Shown: positions 1 through 8,239 of the stretch, in pieces
How positions within the stretch are numbered: the stretch's first letter is position 1
Layout: the number at the start of each line of letters is the position of its first letter
Source of the DNA: Gemmatimonadaceae bacterium
GTDB taxonomy: Bacteria; Gemmatimonadota; Gemmatimonadetes; Gemmatimonadales; Gemmatimonadaceae
Reading direction: 5' to 3'
Length of the DNA: 64,000 nucleotides
Assembly (NCBI GenBank): GCA_020851035.1
Contig: JADZDM010000010.1
Span: 119,823 to 183,822, forward strand
Position numbers and translations under genes: made by a program
Notes under the pieces: model-generated
Seen by the model: only the letters and a program-made list of their open reading frames with translations
The model's database searches: none
What the model was told of the DNA's origin: nothing

Positions 1-95
1 ATGGGTGGGCACGTCCGCCGAATATCGGGGCGGGCACACGATCGGGCCACCAGTCCGCTGCCGCGCGCCGGCCGCGCGTCCGTCCCGTGCCGGCG

Positions 96-1100
96 CTACT
101 TGCTCCCGCCGGGTGTCTTGTTCCCGCCCGGCACCAAGGTGCGGTGCACCACCGGCACCACCAGCACGCCGCGACCACCGGCCGCGTCGGTCGCGGTGAT
201 CACCAGCGCCAGCGGCCCGCCCACCAGCGTCGAGAGGTCCGCCGTCACCACCCACGTCGGCTGCGACACCGCCGGCCCATTCGAGACCATCCGGACGATC
301 ATCGGGTACGAGCGCCCCGAGATCGTGAGCACCACCGAGTCGAGCGGCTGCACCGACCGCACCGTGGCGATGAGGTTGACCGAGTCGCCCACCTCGGCAC
401 CCGGCAGCGGCTGCGAGACGGCGAGCTCGATGCCCGGGTCGAGGGCCGATCGCACCGTGATGGCGCTGGCGGTGCGCTGTCCCTCGCTGGCCGCCTCGAT
501 GATGGCCGTGCCCGCGCTGCGCGCGGTGATGGTGCCGTCGGCGGCCACGAGGGCGATCGACTCGTCGCTGCTGCTGAAGGTGACCTCGCGATCCGCGAGC
601 AGCGTGCCCGCAAAGTCGCGCAGCGCCACGTCGAGCCGCTGCGTGCTGCCCACATCCAGCGCCTGCGCGGTGGGCGTGAGCGCGATGCTCGCCACCGGGA
701 GCGGTCCGGGTGGCGGCGGCAGCACCAGCAGCGTGCGGGCGCCCTCCACCTGGCCGACCTTGGCGCGGATCACCGTCGTGCCCGTGGCACGCGCCAGGAT
801 CGTCCCCCCCGACGTGATCGTCGCCACGGCGGGGTTGCTCGAGGTCCATTCCACGAGCCCCACCGTCATCGCCTGCGCCTTCTCGTCCGCCGCCACCACC
901 GTCGCGGTCACGGTGAGGCTCGCCTGGACGGTGTCCTGCGGCAGCACCACCGCGAGGGTGGTCAGCACCGGGAGGGCGGGTCGCTGGACCACCGGGGCCG
1001 TGGGGACGGTCGAGCCGCCACCGCCGCCGCCGCAGCCGGCGGCGAGCGCCAGGGTGAGGCAGAGGATGGACAGACGGGCCAGGGGCGGGAGGCGGCGCAT
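96..1100 (-). CDS. Exported lipoprotein with Ig-like (Big_2-type) domains
   Basis: This 334-residue protein begins with a lipoprotein signal: a hydrophobic stretch ending in LALAAGC at about residues 16-23, followed by a Gly run and a Ser/Thr/Pro-rich linker. The body has bacterial Ig-like (Big_2) features such as ATITSGGTILARATGTTVIRA and a second similar unit around VAADGTITARSAGTAIIEA. Such domains normally sit outside the cell and carry adhesion or structural roles. No catalytic motif is visible. It lies downstream of another exported protein on the same strand, 85 bp away. The exact function is unknown; the lipoprotein and Ig-like calls are good. Confidence 0.8.
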   Translation of the reverse strand: MRRLPPLARLSILCLTLALAAGCGGGGGGSTVPTAPVVQRPALPVLTTLAVVLPQDTVQASLTVTATVVAADEKAQAMTVGLVEWTSSNPAVATITSGGTILARATGTTVIRAKVGQVEGARTLLVLPPPPGPLPVASIALTPTAQALDVGSTQRLDVALRDFAGTLLADREVTFSSSDESIALVAADGTITARSAGTAIIEAASEGQRTASAITVRSALDPGIELAVSQPLPGAEVGDSVNLIATVRSVQPLDSVVLTISGRSYPMIVRMVSNGPAVSQPTWVVTADLSTLVGGPLALVITATDAAGGRGVLVVPVVHRTLVPGGNKTPGGSK

Positions 1101-1185
1101 GTGTCGAATCTGGCGACACCGGCGCCGTCGCGCAGCCGTGGCGCCGGCGCCCGGCAGGGCTGGCGGCGTCTGCCGGGGCCGGCCG

Positions 1186-1782
1186 TCAGTGCTTCGCGGG
1201 CCCCGTCCCTTCGCGGTCCACGAAGCAGCGGCTGCGCATGGCGGTGAGGGCGGCCTGCGTGCGTGCGTCGACCGTGAGGTGCGCGGTGCGGTACCAGTCG
1301 CCGCTTCGGTAGCGGATCCACACCGCCCCGGTGGCCCCGAGCTTCTGCAGGAACGCCGCCCCCTCGTCGATCACGGCGCGTCGCTGCGCATGCCGTCCGG
1401 GGGTCAGGAACATCACGATCCACTCGTCGCTGCGGTTGTCGCCCCAGCGTGCCGAGAGCCGGGCGCCGGCGCCTGACTTCGGCATGCCGAAGATGACGTA
1501 CGAGCCGTCGGTGACCGCCTCGTCAGCCCAGGGTTCGGTGGTGATGAACCGCACCACGCTGCCGCGTGAGGCGCTGCCCTCGTGCTCACACACCACCACC
1601 AGCGAATCCTGGCTGGGGAAGGTGATCGCGAGCCGGCGGCGCCAGTACTGCTCGACGGGGTCGAGCAGCGAGTCGATGGTCATCGTGGCGGTGGCGGTCG
1701 CCGGGCGCTGCGCGGGCAGCGATGCGGCGGGCAACGCCAGGAGGCAGAGGCCGGCAAGGACGGTCGAGGTCCGCGATGGCAC
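1186..1782 (-). CDS. Exported hypothetical protein
   Basis: The chosen start is a GTG at 1782, because GGAGGGAG lies about 8 nt before it and it opens a clear signal peptide (TVLAGLCLLALPAASLPAQ). Longer upstream starts would run into the tRNA-Tyr terminator. The mature part, about 170 residues, has a Trp-rich mixed alpha/beta pattern (EQYWRRRLAITFPSQ, SDEWIVMFLTPG, WIRYRSGDWYR) and one Cys near the C-terminus. I do not recognise a family. It may be periplasmic or secreted. It is separated from the tRNA pair by a terminator and is followed by a lipoprotein gene. Confidence 0.65.
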   Translation of the reverse strand: MPSRTSTVLAGLCLLALPAASLPAQRPATATATMTIDSLLDPVEQYWRRRLAITFPSQDSLVVVCEHEGSASRGSVVRFITTEPWADEAVTDGSYVIFGMPKSGAGARLSARWGDNRSDEWIVMFLTPGRHAQRRAVIDEGAAFLQKLGATGAVWIRYRSGDWYRTAHLTVDARTQAALTAMRSRCFVDREGTGPAKH

Positions 1783-1943
1783 GCGCCGCAGCTCCCTCCG
1801 GGCTGCGGAGTGGCGCGGGCGTGGCGGGTCGGGGCGCGGGCCCGTCGCAGCCCGGGTGCCGGGCGCGCACCGACGCCGGCACGATGTGGTGCGGGGTGTG
1901 GGCGGGGCGTCGGGGGAAGCCGCACGGCGGCGCGGCGGCCGAT

Positions 1944-1984
1944 CGGAAAGACGAAGGCCCGACGCGATCTCGCCGCGTCGGGCC
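1944..1984 (-). terminator. Rho-independent terminator of the tRNA-Thr/tRNA-Tyr unit
   Basis: An 11-bp perfect stem (GGCCCGACGCG, 1974-1984, with 1956-1966) starts 7 bp after the 3' end of tRNA-Tyr on the minus strand. It is followed by a T-rich tail, TTCGTCTTT, at 1944-1955. Confidence 0.8.
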
Positions 1985-1991
1985 CTGCACA

Positions 1992-2074
1992 TGGTGGAGG
2001 AAGGATTCGAACCTTCGAAGGCCGGAGCCGACAGATTTACAGTCTGTTGCCGTTGACCGCTTGGCTACTCCACC
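1992..2074 (-). tRNA. tRNA-Tyr (GTA)
   Basis: The 83-nt gene folds as a class II tRNA with acceptor GGTGGAG/CTCCACC, a long variable arm and anticodon loop CTGTAAA, giving anticodon GTA. The T-arm carries GGTTCGAATCC. The discriminator is A, and CCA is not encoded. It lies 52 nt downstream of tRNA-Thr on the same strand, and both probably come from one transcript ending at the hairpin at 1956-1984. Confidence 0.95.
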
Positions 2075-2126
2075 GCTGGTCCTGCCACATCCCTCTCGGT
2101 CGCCCACGTCCCCCGCGACCGGCAAG

Positions 2127-2199
2127 AGCTGACGGCGAGAATCGAACTCGCAACCGCCTGATTACAAATCAGGTGCTCTGCCAATTGAGCTACGTCAGC
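2127..2199 (-). tRNA. tRNA-Thr (TGT)
   Basis: Acceptor arms GCTGACG (2193-2199) and CGTCAGC (2128-2134) pair. The anticodon stem CCTGA/TCAGG encloses loop TTTGTAA, giving anticodon TGT, and the T-arm has GAGTTCGATTCTC. The discriminator is T, and CCA is not encoded. It is upstream of tRNA-Tyr in the same transcription direction and 65 bp downstream of cysS. Confidence 0.95.
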
Positions 2200-2264
2200 G
2201 TTCAACTGCACGTCTGCCGAGAGCCCAACAACCTAGCCCGACAGCCCCCGGACATCAACCGGGC

Positions 2265-3698
2265 TCAGGCACCGCCGCCCGGCGACACCGACACCTGCTT
2301 CCACGTCGTCCCCATGGGACCGTCCTCCAGCACGATCCCCTCCGCCGCCAGCTCGGCGCGGATCCGGTCCGACTCCGCGAAGTCCCGCCCCGCCCGGGCC
2401 GCCGCCCGCCGCGCAATGGCATCAGTCACCCGCATCGCCAACGCCTCGTCCGCCACCAGCGCTGCCGGCACGATGTCCAGTACGCCGTTCATCACCGCGA
2501 ACGCCGCCTGCGCCCGCGCCACCCCCGCCGGCGCCGTGCCGCCCTGATCCAGCAGCGCATTCACGCGATTCATGAACACGAACAGCGCCGACAGCGCCGC
2601 CGGCGCATTCAGGTCATGTGCCAGCGCAGCCCGGAAGTCCGCCTCCGCCTCCACCGCCACCGCCGAGAGCTCCGGCGGACCACCCGACGCCGCCGCCAGG
2701 CGCGACGCGAAGTCACCCACACGGCGCACCGCGCTGCGCGACGCCTCAAGCGCCTCGGAACTCAGGTTGAGCTGCTGGCGATAGTGCGTGTTGAACATGA
2801 AGTGCCGCGCCGCCGCCCCATCCAGCCCCTCCTCCTGCAGCTCCGACACCCCCCACACATTGCCCACCCGCTTCGCCATCTTCGCGCTGTCCACCAGCAG
2901 GAACTCGCCATGGCACCAGCAGCGCGCGAACACCTTCCCAGTCGCCGCCTCGCTCTGCGCGATCTCGTCCTCGTGGTGCGGGAAGATCAGGTCCACCCCG
3001 CCGGCGTGCAGGTCGATCGTCTCGCCGAGGATGTCCATCGCCATGGCGGAGCACTCGAGGTGCCAGCCGGGACGCCCGCGGCCCCACGGTGACTCCCACG
3101 CCGCCTCGGCCCGCTCGTCCTCGTCCTTGGCGGCCTTCCAGAGCGCGAAGTCCTGCGCGTTCTCCTTCGTGTACTCGTCCTGGCTCACCCGCGCTCCGGC
3201 GCGGATCTCGCGTGTGTCCAGCCGCGAGAGCCGCCCATACGGCGGGAACTTGTCGATCGCGAAGTACACCGACCGGTCGTCGGCCTGGTACGCCACCCCC
3301 TTCTCCATCAGTCTCATCACCAGCGCGATCATCTGCGGGATGTAGTCCGTGGCGCGCGGATAGTGCTCGGCCGGCTGGATGCGCAGGAACTCGCGATGCG
3401 CGTGGAAAGTCGCCACCACCGGGTCCGTCACCTGGCGGATCGTCAGCCCCTGCTGGCTCGCCCGCGTGATGATCTTGTCATCCACGTCGGTCAGGTTCAT
3501 GACCTGCTCCACCTGCCAGCCACGCAGCGCCAGCGCCCGCCGCAGCAGGTCCTCGAAGAGGAACGTGCGGAAGTTACCCAGGTGCGCCGGGTTGTAGACC
3601 GTCGGGCCGCAGGTGTACATGCGCACGCACTCGCCGTCGGCGGGCGCGAACGGCTCGACCTGGCGGGTCAGCGTGTTGTAGAGAAGGAACTCGCTCAT
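2265..3698 (-). CDS. cysS: Cysteine--tRNA ligase
   Basis: This class Ia aminoacyl-tRNA synthetase charges tRNA-Cys in the cytoplasm. At 477 residues it has the usual length. It shows the zinc/substrate Cys in YTCGPTVYN, a HIGH-type motif PAHLGNFR, the zinc ligands in WHLECSAM and FPHHEDEIAQSE, and a KMSKS-type loop written KMAKRVGN. Arg replaces the last Ser of the canonical loop, a tolerable variant. The C-terminal helical anticodon-binding part is complete and ends near GTTWKQVSVS. The gene is followed by tRNA-Thr and tRNA-Tyr on the same strand, so co-transcription is possible. Confidence 0.97.
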   Translation of the reverse strand: MSEFLLYNTLTRQVEPFAPADGECVRMYTCGPTVYNPAHLGNFRTFLFEDLLRRALALRGWQVEQVMNLTDVDDKIITRASQQGLTIRQVTDPVVATFHAHREFLRIQPAEHYPRATDYIPQMIALVMRLMEKGVAYQADDRSVYFAIDKFPPYGRLSRLDTREIRAGARVSQDEYTKENAQDFALWKAAKDEDERAEAAWESPWGRGRPGWHLECSAMAMDILGETIDLHAGGVDLIFPHHEDEIAQSEAATGKVFARCWCHGEFLLVDSAKMAKRVGNVWGVSELQEEGLDGAAARHFMFNTHYRQQLNLSSEALEASRSAVRRVGDFASRLAAASGGPPELSAVAVEAEADFRAALAHDLNAPAALSALFVFMNRVNALLDQGGTAPAGVARAQAAFAVMNGVLDIVPAALVADEALAMRVTDAIARRAAARAGRDFAESDRIRAELAAEGIVLEDGPMGTTWKQVSVSPGGGA

Positions 3699-3791
3699 CG
3701 TCTCGAGGCAGGAGCAGCGGGCGCGGCCGGCGACACTCCACCGCCGGCGCGCAGGCGCGATCGGGCCATGCGCACGCCACGCCCCGTCAAG

Positions 3792-4400
3792 CTATCGGTC
3801 CGGTGCACCCCGTGCCATCCGATCCGCGCGCCCCTCCGCCACCATCCGCGCCGGCGCCGACCACATCGCATGGCCCGGCGCCTCCGCGGGCAGCGGCGTC
3901 AGCACCGGTCGGAGCTGCCCGCCCGCCAACTCGAGCATCGGCCACGGCCATGCATCGCCGGACGCCAGCGGCGCCGCCACCAGCGCCGCACCACCACACG
4001 CAAGCCATGGCCGCAGCAGCGCCACCAGCACACGCACGTCCGGCGCGGGCGCGCGCTCGGTGAGCGCGGCATCGAGGATCACCAACCCCGCAGGCAGGCC
4101 GTCCCGCCGCTGCAGCGCCCGCGGGGCATCACCGGCCGGCGCGTATCGCACCCCGGCCAGCCCGCGCGGGCCCCAGCGCGCGCTCCCCGAGTCGGCGCGC
4201 GCCACCCCCGCCGCGATCGCACACAGCATCGAGCGCGCCAGCGGCAGCGCGCCGGTGATCGCGAGCGCATCGCCCGGCATGAGTTGCAGTGACACGCCCC
4301 CCAGCACCGTCACGCGCACGCGACAGCTGCCGACACCGGCGGTGATGACCTTGCGGACGTTGCGCAGCACGAGCTGCGGCGGAGTGACGAGAGGTGACAC
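3792..4400 (-). CDS. Degenerate ABC-ATPase-like protein, function unknown
   Basis: The likely start is GTG 4400, 5 nt after a GGAG, giving about 202 residues. The N-terminus reads like an ABC transporter ATPase (LVLRNVRKV..., VLGGVSLQLMPGDALAITG), but the Walker A loop is ALPLARSML without Gly-Lys-Thr. A later AGLVILDAAL resembles an eroded Walker B/D-loop. It probably cannot hydrolyse ATP in the normal way. It sits 103 bp downstream of a DUF1611 gene. A non-catalytic ABC-like accessory protein or a decaying gene are both possible, and the start is not certain. Confidence 0.5.
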   Translation of the reverse strand: MSPLVTPPQLVLRNVRKVITAGVGSCRVRVTVLGGVSLQLMPGDALAITGALPLARSMLCAIAAGVARADSGSARWGPRGLAGVRYAPAGDAPRALQRRDGLPAGLVILDAALTERAPAPDVRVLVALLRPWLACGGAALVAAPLASGDAWPWPMLELAGGQLRPVLTPLPAEAPGHAMWSAPARMVAEGRADRMARGAPDR

Positions 4401-4503
4401 GGATGCTCCAGTGGCTGGGGGACACCGCCACCATGCCGCCTCGCGTCGCCCCGCGAAAACCGGACGCGCGCACGCCGGTGCATTTCCCTGCGTCGCGGCG
4501 CCG

Positions 4504-5565
4504 TCAGCGCAGCGCCAGCCGCTCCTCGTGCAGCCCCAGGATCGCATCGGCGATCGGGCCCGCGTCGAACCGCACCGGGTCCGTCGCCGGCAGCCGCGTC
4601 TCCGCCATCCCGCGCTCGATCGCATCCCGCGCCGCGTCGTCCGAGAGGTCGAAGGTGTTCATCGCGATCGCGATCGTCGGCGCATGCCGCAGTGGCGCCG
4701 TGACCGCGTCGTGCAGCGCGATCAGCGACTTGAGCGACGGGATCTTCACCCACTCGTTGTTGCGGATCGCGGTGCGCGAGGGCTGTGTGCAGAGCACCAG
4801 CGCGTGCGGCAGCGAACCGTGGATCAGGCCCATCGTCACCCCCGAGTAGCTCGGGTGCAGCAGGCTGCCCTGCCCCTCCACCAGCACGATGTCCGCGTCC
4901 TGCGCCGCCTCCAGCACCAGTCGCTCGGCCGCGCCGCCGATGAAGTCGGCCACCACCGCGTCCACCCCGATGCCCTTGCCGTCGATGAAGATGCCCGTCT
5001 GGCCCGTGCCCGCGAAGGCCACCCGCGCGCCCCGCGCCGTCAGCGCGTCCCGCACCGCGAGCTGCGTCGTCATCTTGCCGATGTTGCAGTCGCTGCCCAC
5101 GGTGAGCACCACCGTCGCCGCGATGTCGCGCACCTTGCCGGTGGAAACGGGGAGGTGTGCCGGCGGCTTGCGCACGTCGCGGATCTCCACGCCCCGCGCG
5201 CGCGCGATGGCGGCGAACTCCGCATCGTCACCGATGAACGTGTGCAGCCCGCTCCAGATGTGCAGCCCCGCGTCCAGCGCCGCGCGCAGCACCGGCCGCC
5301 AGGCGTCGGGCAGCTGCCCGCCCGTGGGCGCAATGCCGATCAGCAGGATGTTCGGGCCCAGCGGCAAGCCGGCCGCGACCGAGTCCACGACCGGAATCGC
5401 GCCGCCGAACCCCAGCACCTCCTGCACCGTGCGGCCCGCGCGGGTGGAGTCCAGCACGCCCGCCACCTGCCCGGGCGTGAAGCGGATGCACCCCACGGCG
5501 GTCTTGGACGTGTGCGGCCCGAAGGCTCCTTCGGCAAGGATCAGGTAGCGCGGCGTGATCGACAT
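4504..5565 (-). CDS. DUF1611 family protein (DgcN-like, N-acetyl-D-Glu related)
   Basis: The 353-residue protein matches the DUF1611 pattern along its whole length: an N-terminal Rossmann-like half (PRYLILAEGAFGPHTSKTA) and a C-terminal P-loop half with VGSDCNIGKMTTQLAV and the motif VLVEGQGSLLHPSYSGV. Family members described as DgcN work with an enolase-type epimerase (DgcA) in D-glutamate metabolism, and others lie beside dipeptide epimerases. No epimerase gene is next to it here, so the exact reaction is inferred only at family level. The P-loop residues look intact. Confidence 0.8.
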   Translation of the reverse strand: MSITPRYLILAEGAFGPHTSKTAVGCIRFTPGQVAGVLDSTRAGRTVQEVLGFGGAIPVVDSVAAGLPLGPNILLIGIAPTGGQLPDAWRPVLRAALDAGLHIWSGLHTFIGDDAEFAAIARARGVEIRDVRKPPAHLPVSTGKVRDIAATVVLTVGSDCNIGKMTTQLAVRDALTARGARVAFAGTGQTGIFIDGKGIGVDAVVADFIGGAAERLVLEAAQDADIVLVEGQGSLLHPSYSGVTMGLIHGSLPHALVLCTQPSRTAIRNNEWVKIPSLKSLIALHDAVTAPLRHAPTIAIAMNTFDLSDDAARDAIERGMAETRLPATDPVRFDAGPIADAILGLHEERLALR

Positions 5566-5718
5566 GCCGGAAGCATAAGCAGCACCACAAGCCGCACGGC
5601 GGGCCGCAGCGGCACCGGTCCGCGCGCGCCGTCAGTCCACGATGAACAACACGGCGCCGGCCGTCGTCCGGACCGCTGCGGCGGCGTGTCGTACGCCCCC
5701 TGGTACCTCATGCCGCGC

Positions 5719-6912
5719 TTACGCAGCCGACGAGCGTTCCGCCAGCGCGATCAGGTCGGGCAGCGCCCCGGCCGGCACCGTCACGCCGCCTTCCGGCGCC
5801 GGCACCCGCAGCACCATCGTCCGGTCCTGCTGCAGCGGCTTGCCGGCCACGCCCTGGTAGATGCGATTCACCAGCACGCGCCGCACCATCACCGTCAGCA
5901 CCACCAGCAGCGGCACGGCCACCACCAGGCCGATCGGCCCCAGCAGCTGCCCGAAGATCAGCACCGCCATGATGCTCAGCACCGGCGGCAGCTTCACCTG
6001 GTTCTGCGTGATCAGCGGCAGCACGAGGTTGCTCTCGATCAGGTGGATCACCGTGCCGAGCACGATGACGCTCGCCACGCGCCACGGCTCGCCATCGCTG
6101 GCGAGCACGAAGAGGGCGGGCAGCACCGTGCTCACCAGCGTGCCGAAGAACGGGATGATGGCCACGGCGCCGGTGAAGATCCCGAACGTGAGCCAGTACG
6201 GCACCTGCAGCGCCGCGAGGCCGATCGCCGTCAGCGTGGCCAGGATCACCATCCCCAGCAACTGCCCCGTGATCCAGCTCCGCAGGTCGCGGGTGATCTC
6301 CAGCAGCACGTCGCGCACCAGCTCGCGCTGCGTCGGCGGGAAGAGCGCGATCAGCCACTCCCGGTAGTCGGCTGGCCGCCGCGCCAGGTAGAGCGACATC
6401 ACCAGCAGCGCGAAGGCATCGATCGCCACGTGCAGCAGCCCGAACACCTTCGGCAGCAGCCCCTCCATCTGCGCGCTGGCCTGGTCGTACAGCACCTCGA
6501 GCGCGGAATGGTCACCTGACTGCAGGTATTCCTTGAGCGGCGGAATGCGGTCGCCCAGCTTCGCGATCTGGCTGTCGAGCCCCGCGATGTAGCGCGGCAG
6601 CTCGGCGAGCAGTGCCCGCGTCTGCTCGGTCACGGGCGGCACCAGCAGCGTCACCAGGCCCGCCACCGCCCCCAGCGTGATCACCACCGCGGCCAGCATC
6701 GCCAGCGGTGCCGGCAGCCGCAGCCGCACCTCGAACACGTCCGCCACCGCCCGCAGGAACAGCGACAGCAGGATCGCGATGAACAGCAGCAGGAAGATGT
6801 TCGCCGTCTTCACCACCAGCAGCAGCAATGCCCCGGTCACGATCGAGCCGAAGAGGATCGGCGCGAACCTGACGCGGGGCATGGCTGTCACGCCGGAACC
6901 GCTCACCGCCAC
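5719..6912 (-). CDS. AI-2E family (PF01594) membrane transporter
   Basis: About 390 residues with the family layout: two closely spaced N-terminal membrane segments (FGSIVTGALLLLVV, FLLLFIAILLSLFLRAV), a third segment, a long polar region (residues about 100-190) and a C-terminal group of segments including VPYWLTFGIFTGAVAIIPFFGT and LVLPLITQNQVKLPPV. Members include exporters of AI-2 and Na+/H+ antiporters, so the substrate cannot be named. GTG 6912 begins 4 bp after the pspA stop; ATG 6882 is an equally possible start. It is the last gene of the YbjN-like/PspA/AI-2E run. Confidence 0.88.
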   Translation of the reverse strand: MAVSGSGVTAMPRVRFAPILFGSIVTGALLLLVVKTANIFLLLFIAILLSLFLRAVADVFEVRLRLPAPLAMLAAVVITLGAVAGLVTLLVPPVTEQTRALLAELPRYIAGLDSQIAKLGDRIPPLKEYLQSGDHSALEVLYDQASAQMEGLLPKVFGLLHVAIDAFALLVMSLYLARRPADYREWLIALFPPTQRELVRDVLLEITRDLRSWITGQLLGMVILATLTAIGLAALQVPYWLTFGIFTGAVAIIPFFGTLVSTVLPALFVLASDGEPWRVASVIVLGTVIHLIESNLVLPLITQNQVKLPPVLSIMAVLIFGQLLGPIGLVVAVPLLVVLTVMVRRVLVNRIYQGVAGKPLQQDRTMVLRVPAPEGGVTVPAGALPDLIALAERSSAA

Positions 6913-6916
6913 ACCG

Positions 6917-7708
6917 TCACGACGCCGGTGCGTTGTCGTCGAGGTGCTCGAAGTCCGCCTCGGTGATCTCGCGCCCTTCGCCGGCGCCCTTCGGCAGCTG
7001 CTTCGCCGCCGGCGACGTCCCCGCCGGCAGCATCCCCATCTTCTGCTTCAGCTCCAGCAGGCGCGACTCGGCGCTCATGCCGCCCGCCGCCTTCTCCAGC
7101 CGCTTGAAGTCGGCGTGCAGCTTGTCGCCCGAGAACTCCTCCTCGATCTCGGCGCTGGCCGTGAGCCGGCGCTCGTTCATCTCGATCTTCTCCTCCATCC
7201 GCGAGAACGCCTCGAAGGCGCTCTTCTCGCTGAGGCCCGACATCGTGCTCTGGATGCGCTGCTGCGCCTCGGCGCGACGCGCGCGCGCCAGGAGCAGGTT
7301 CTTCTTGCGCTTCGCCTCCTCGATCTTGTCGTTCAGGTCGCGGAGCAGCGACTTCAGCTTCTCCGTCTCGGCCTGGTGCGACTGCCAGGTGTTCTGCAGC
7401 GTGACCGCGTGCTCCTGGTGCTCCGACTGCCGCACCAGCGCCTGCCGGGCGAGGTCGTCGCGGTTCTGCTGGATCGCCAGCATCGCGCGCTGCTCCCACT
7501 CGCCGGCCTGCTTGAACTCCGACTCGAACTGGTCACGCAGCCGCTTCTCGTCCGCGATCGCCGCCGCCACCTGCTGCTTCGCCTTCGCGAGCTGCGAGCG
7601 CATGTCCAGGATCGACTGCTCGAGGACCTTCTCCGGGTCCTCCGCCTTCGAGATGAGGTCGTTCAGGTTCGCCTTGATCAGCGAGGACAGCCTGTCGAAG
7701 AGTCCCAT
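6917..7708 (-). CDS. pspA: PspA/IM30 (Vipp1) family envelope-stress protein
   Basis: The ATG at 7708 gives the classic start MGLFDRLSSLIKANLNDLI, the amphipathic membrane-binding helix. It is followed by SKAEDPEKVLEQSILDM and a long coiled coil of helices rich in Ala, Arg, Glu and Lys up to about residue 220. PspA proteins polymerise on the inner face of the cytoplasmic membrane and protect it against leakage. At about 263 residues it is slightly longer than E. coli PspA, with an acidic tail (EADFEHLDD). It starts 4 bp after the YbjN-like gene, so the pair is translationally linked. No PspF-type activator is adjacent. Confidence 0.92.
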   Translation of the reverse strand: MGLFDRLSSLIKANLNDLISKAEDPEKVLEQSILDMRSQLAKAKQQVAAAIADEKRLRDQFESEFKQAGEWEQRAMLAIQQNRDDLARQALVRQSEHQEHAVTLQNTWQSHQAETEKLKSLLRDLNDKIEEAKRKKNLLLARARRAEAQQRIQSTMSGLSEKSAFEAFSRMEEKIEMNERRLTASAEIEEEFSGDKLHADFKRLEKAAGGMSAESRLLELKQKMGMLPAGTSPAAKQLPKGAGEGREITEADFEHLDDNAPAS

Positions 7709-7712
7709 GGGA

Positions 7713-8117
7713 TCAGTGGACCTCGCGGAACGGGGCGAGCTCGCGCACATGCGACGCGAGGGCGAGCGTCATGCTCTCGTAGGCCGCGAGGAACTCGGAG
7801 AAGTCGAGGTTCGCCAATTCCAGGGCCTCGGTGAGGATGATGTCGTCGGCGGAGATGCCGTACGCGCCGTGGACGAGGTCGGTCGCGTTGAGTTCGAGCA
7901 GGCGACGCGACAACTTCGCCGCCGCGATCGCATCCGACGGCACTGGCATGACGTTCATGCGCAGCAGCAGCACCGGCGGGGTGAGGTGCACCACGACCTG
8001 CGCATCCGGGGTGCCGCCGGGGCGGACCACGAACATGCCGGGTTCCACTTCAGAGTAGCTGGCGCCTTCCGCGCCCAGGCGGACGAGGAAGCTTTCCAGA
8101 TCTTCGCGACTGACCAT
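7713..8117 (-). CDS. YbjN-domain (PF10722-like) protein
   Basis: The start ATG 8117 gives 134 residues. It has the type III secretion chaperone-like/YbjN fold pattern: MVSREDLESFLVRL, then strands around EPGMFVVRPG and VVVHLTPPVLLLRM, then LELNATDLVHGAYGIS, and a final helix FSEFLAAYESMTLALA. YbjN proteins affect stress responses and motility in enterobacteria, but the biochemical role is unclear. It is the first gene of an apparent three-gene operon with pspA and the AI-2E transporter, which supports an envelope-stress role. Confidence 0.78.
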   Translation of the reverse strand: MVSREDLESFLVRLGAEGASYSEVEPGMFVVRPGGTPDAQVVVHLTPPVLLLRMNVMPVPSDAIAAAKLSRRLLELNATDLVHGAYGISADDIILTEALELANLDFSEFLAAYESMTLALASHVRELAPFREVH

Positions 8118-8239
8118 GAGGTGTCTCGGGTTGGGGCCGCCATTCCGTACGCAGGCGGTGCCGGCATGTTTCGCTCCGACACGCGAAGCTACGGACAGGA
8201 CGAAAGGGTCGGCAACCGCACCGCCCGCACGCCCCCCCG

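Noticed and set aside
4060..6519. Very long plus-strand open frame opposite the DUF1611 and AI-2E genes
   Set aside because: Composition is Arg/His/Gln-rich with no domain, and the minus-strand genes have clear families. Long antisense frames are expected at this GC content.
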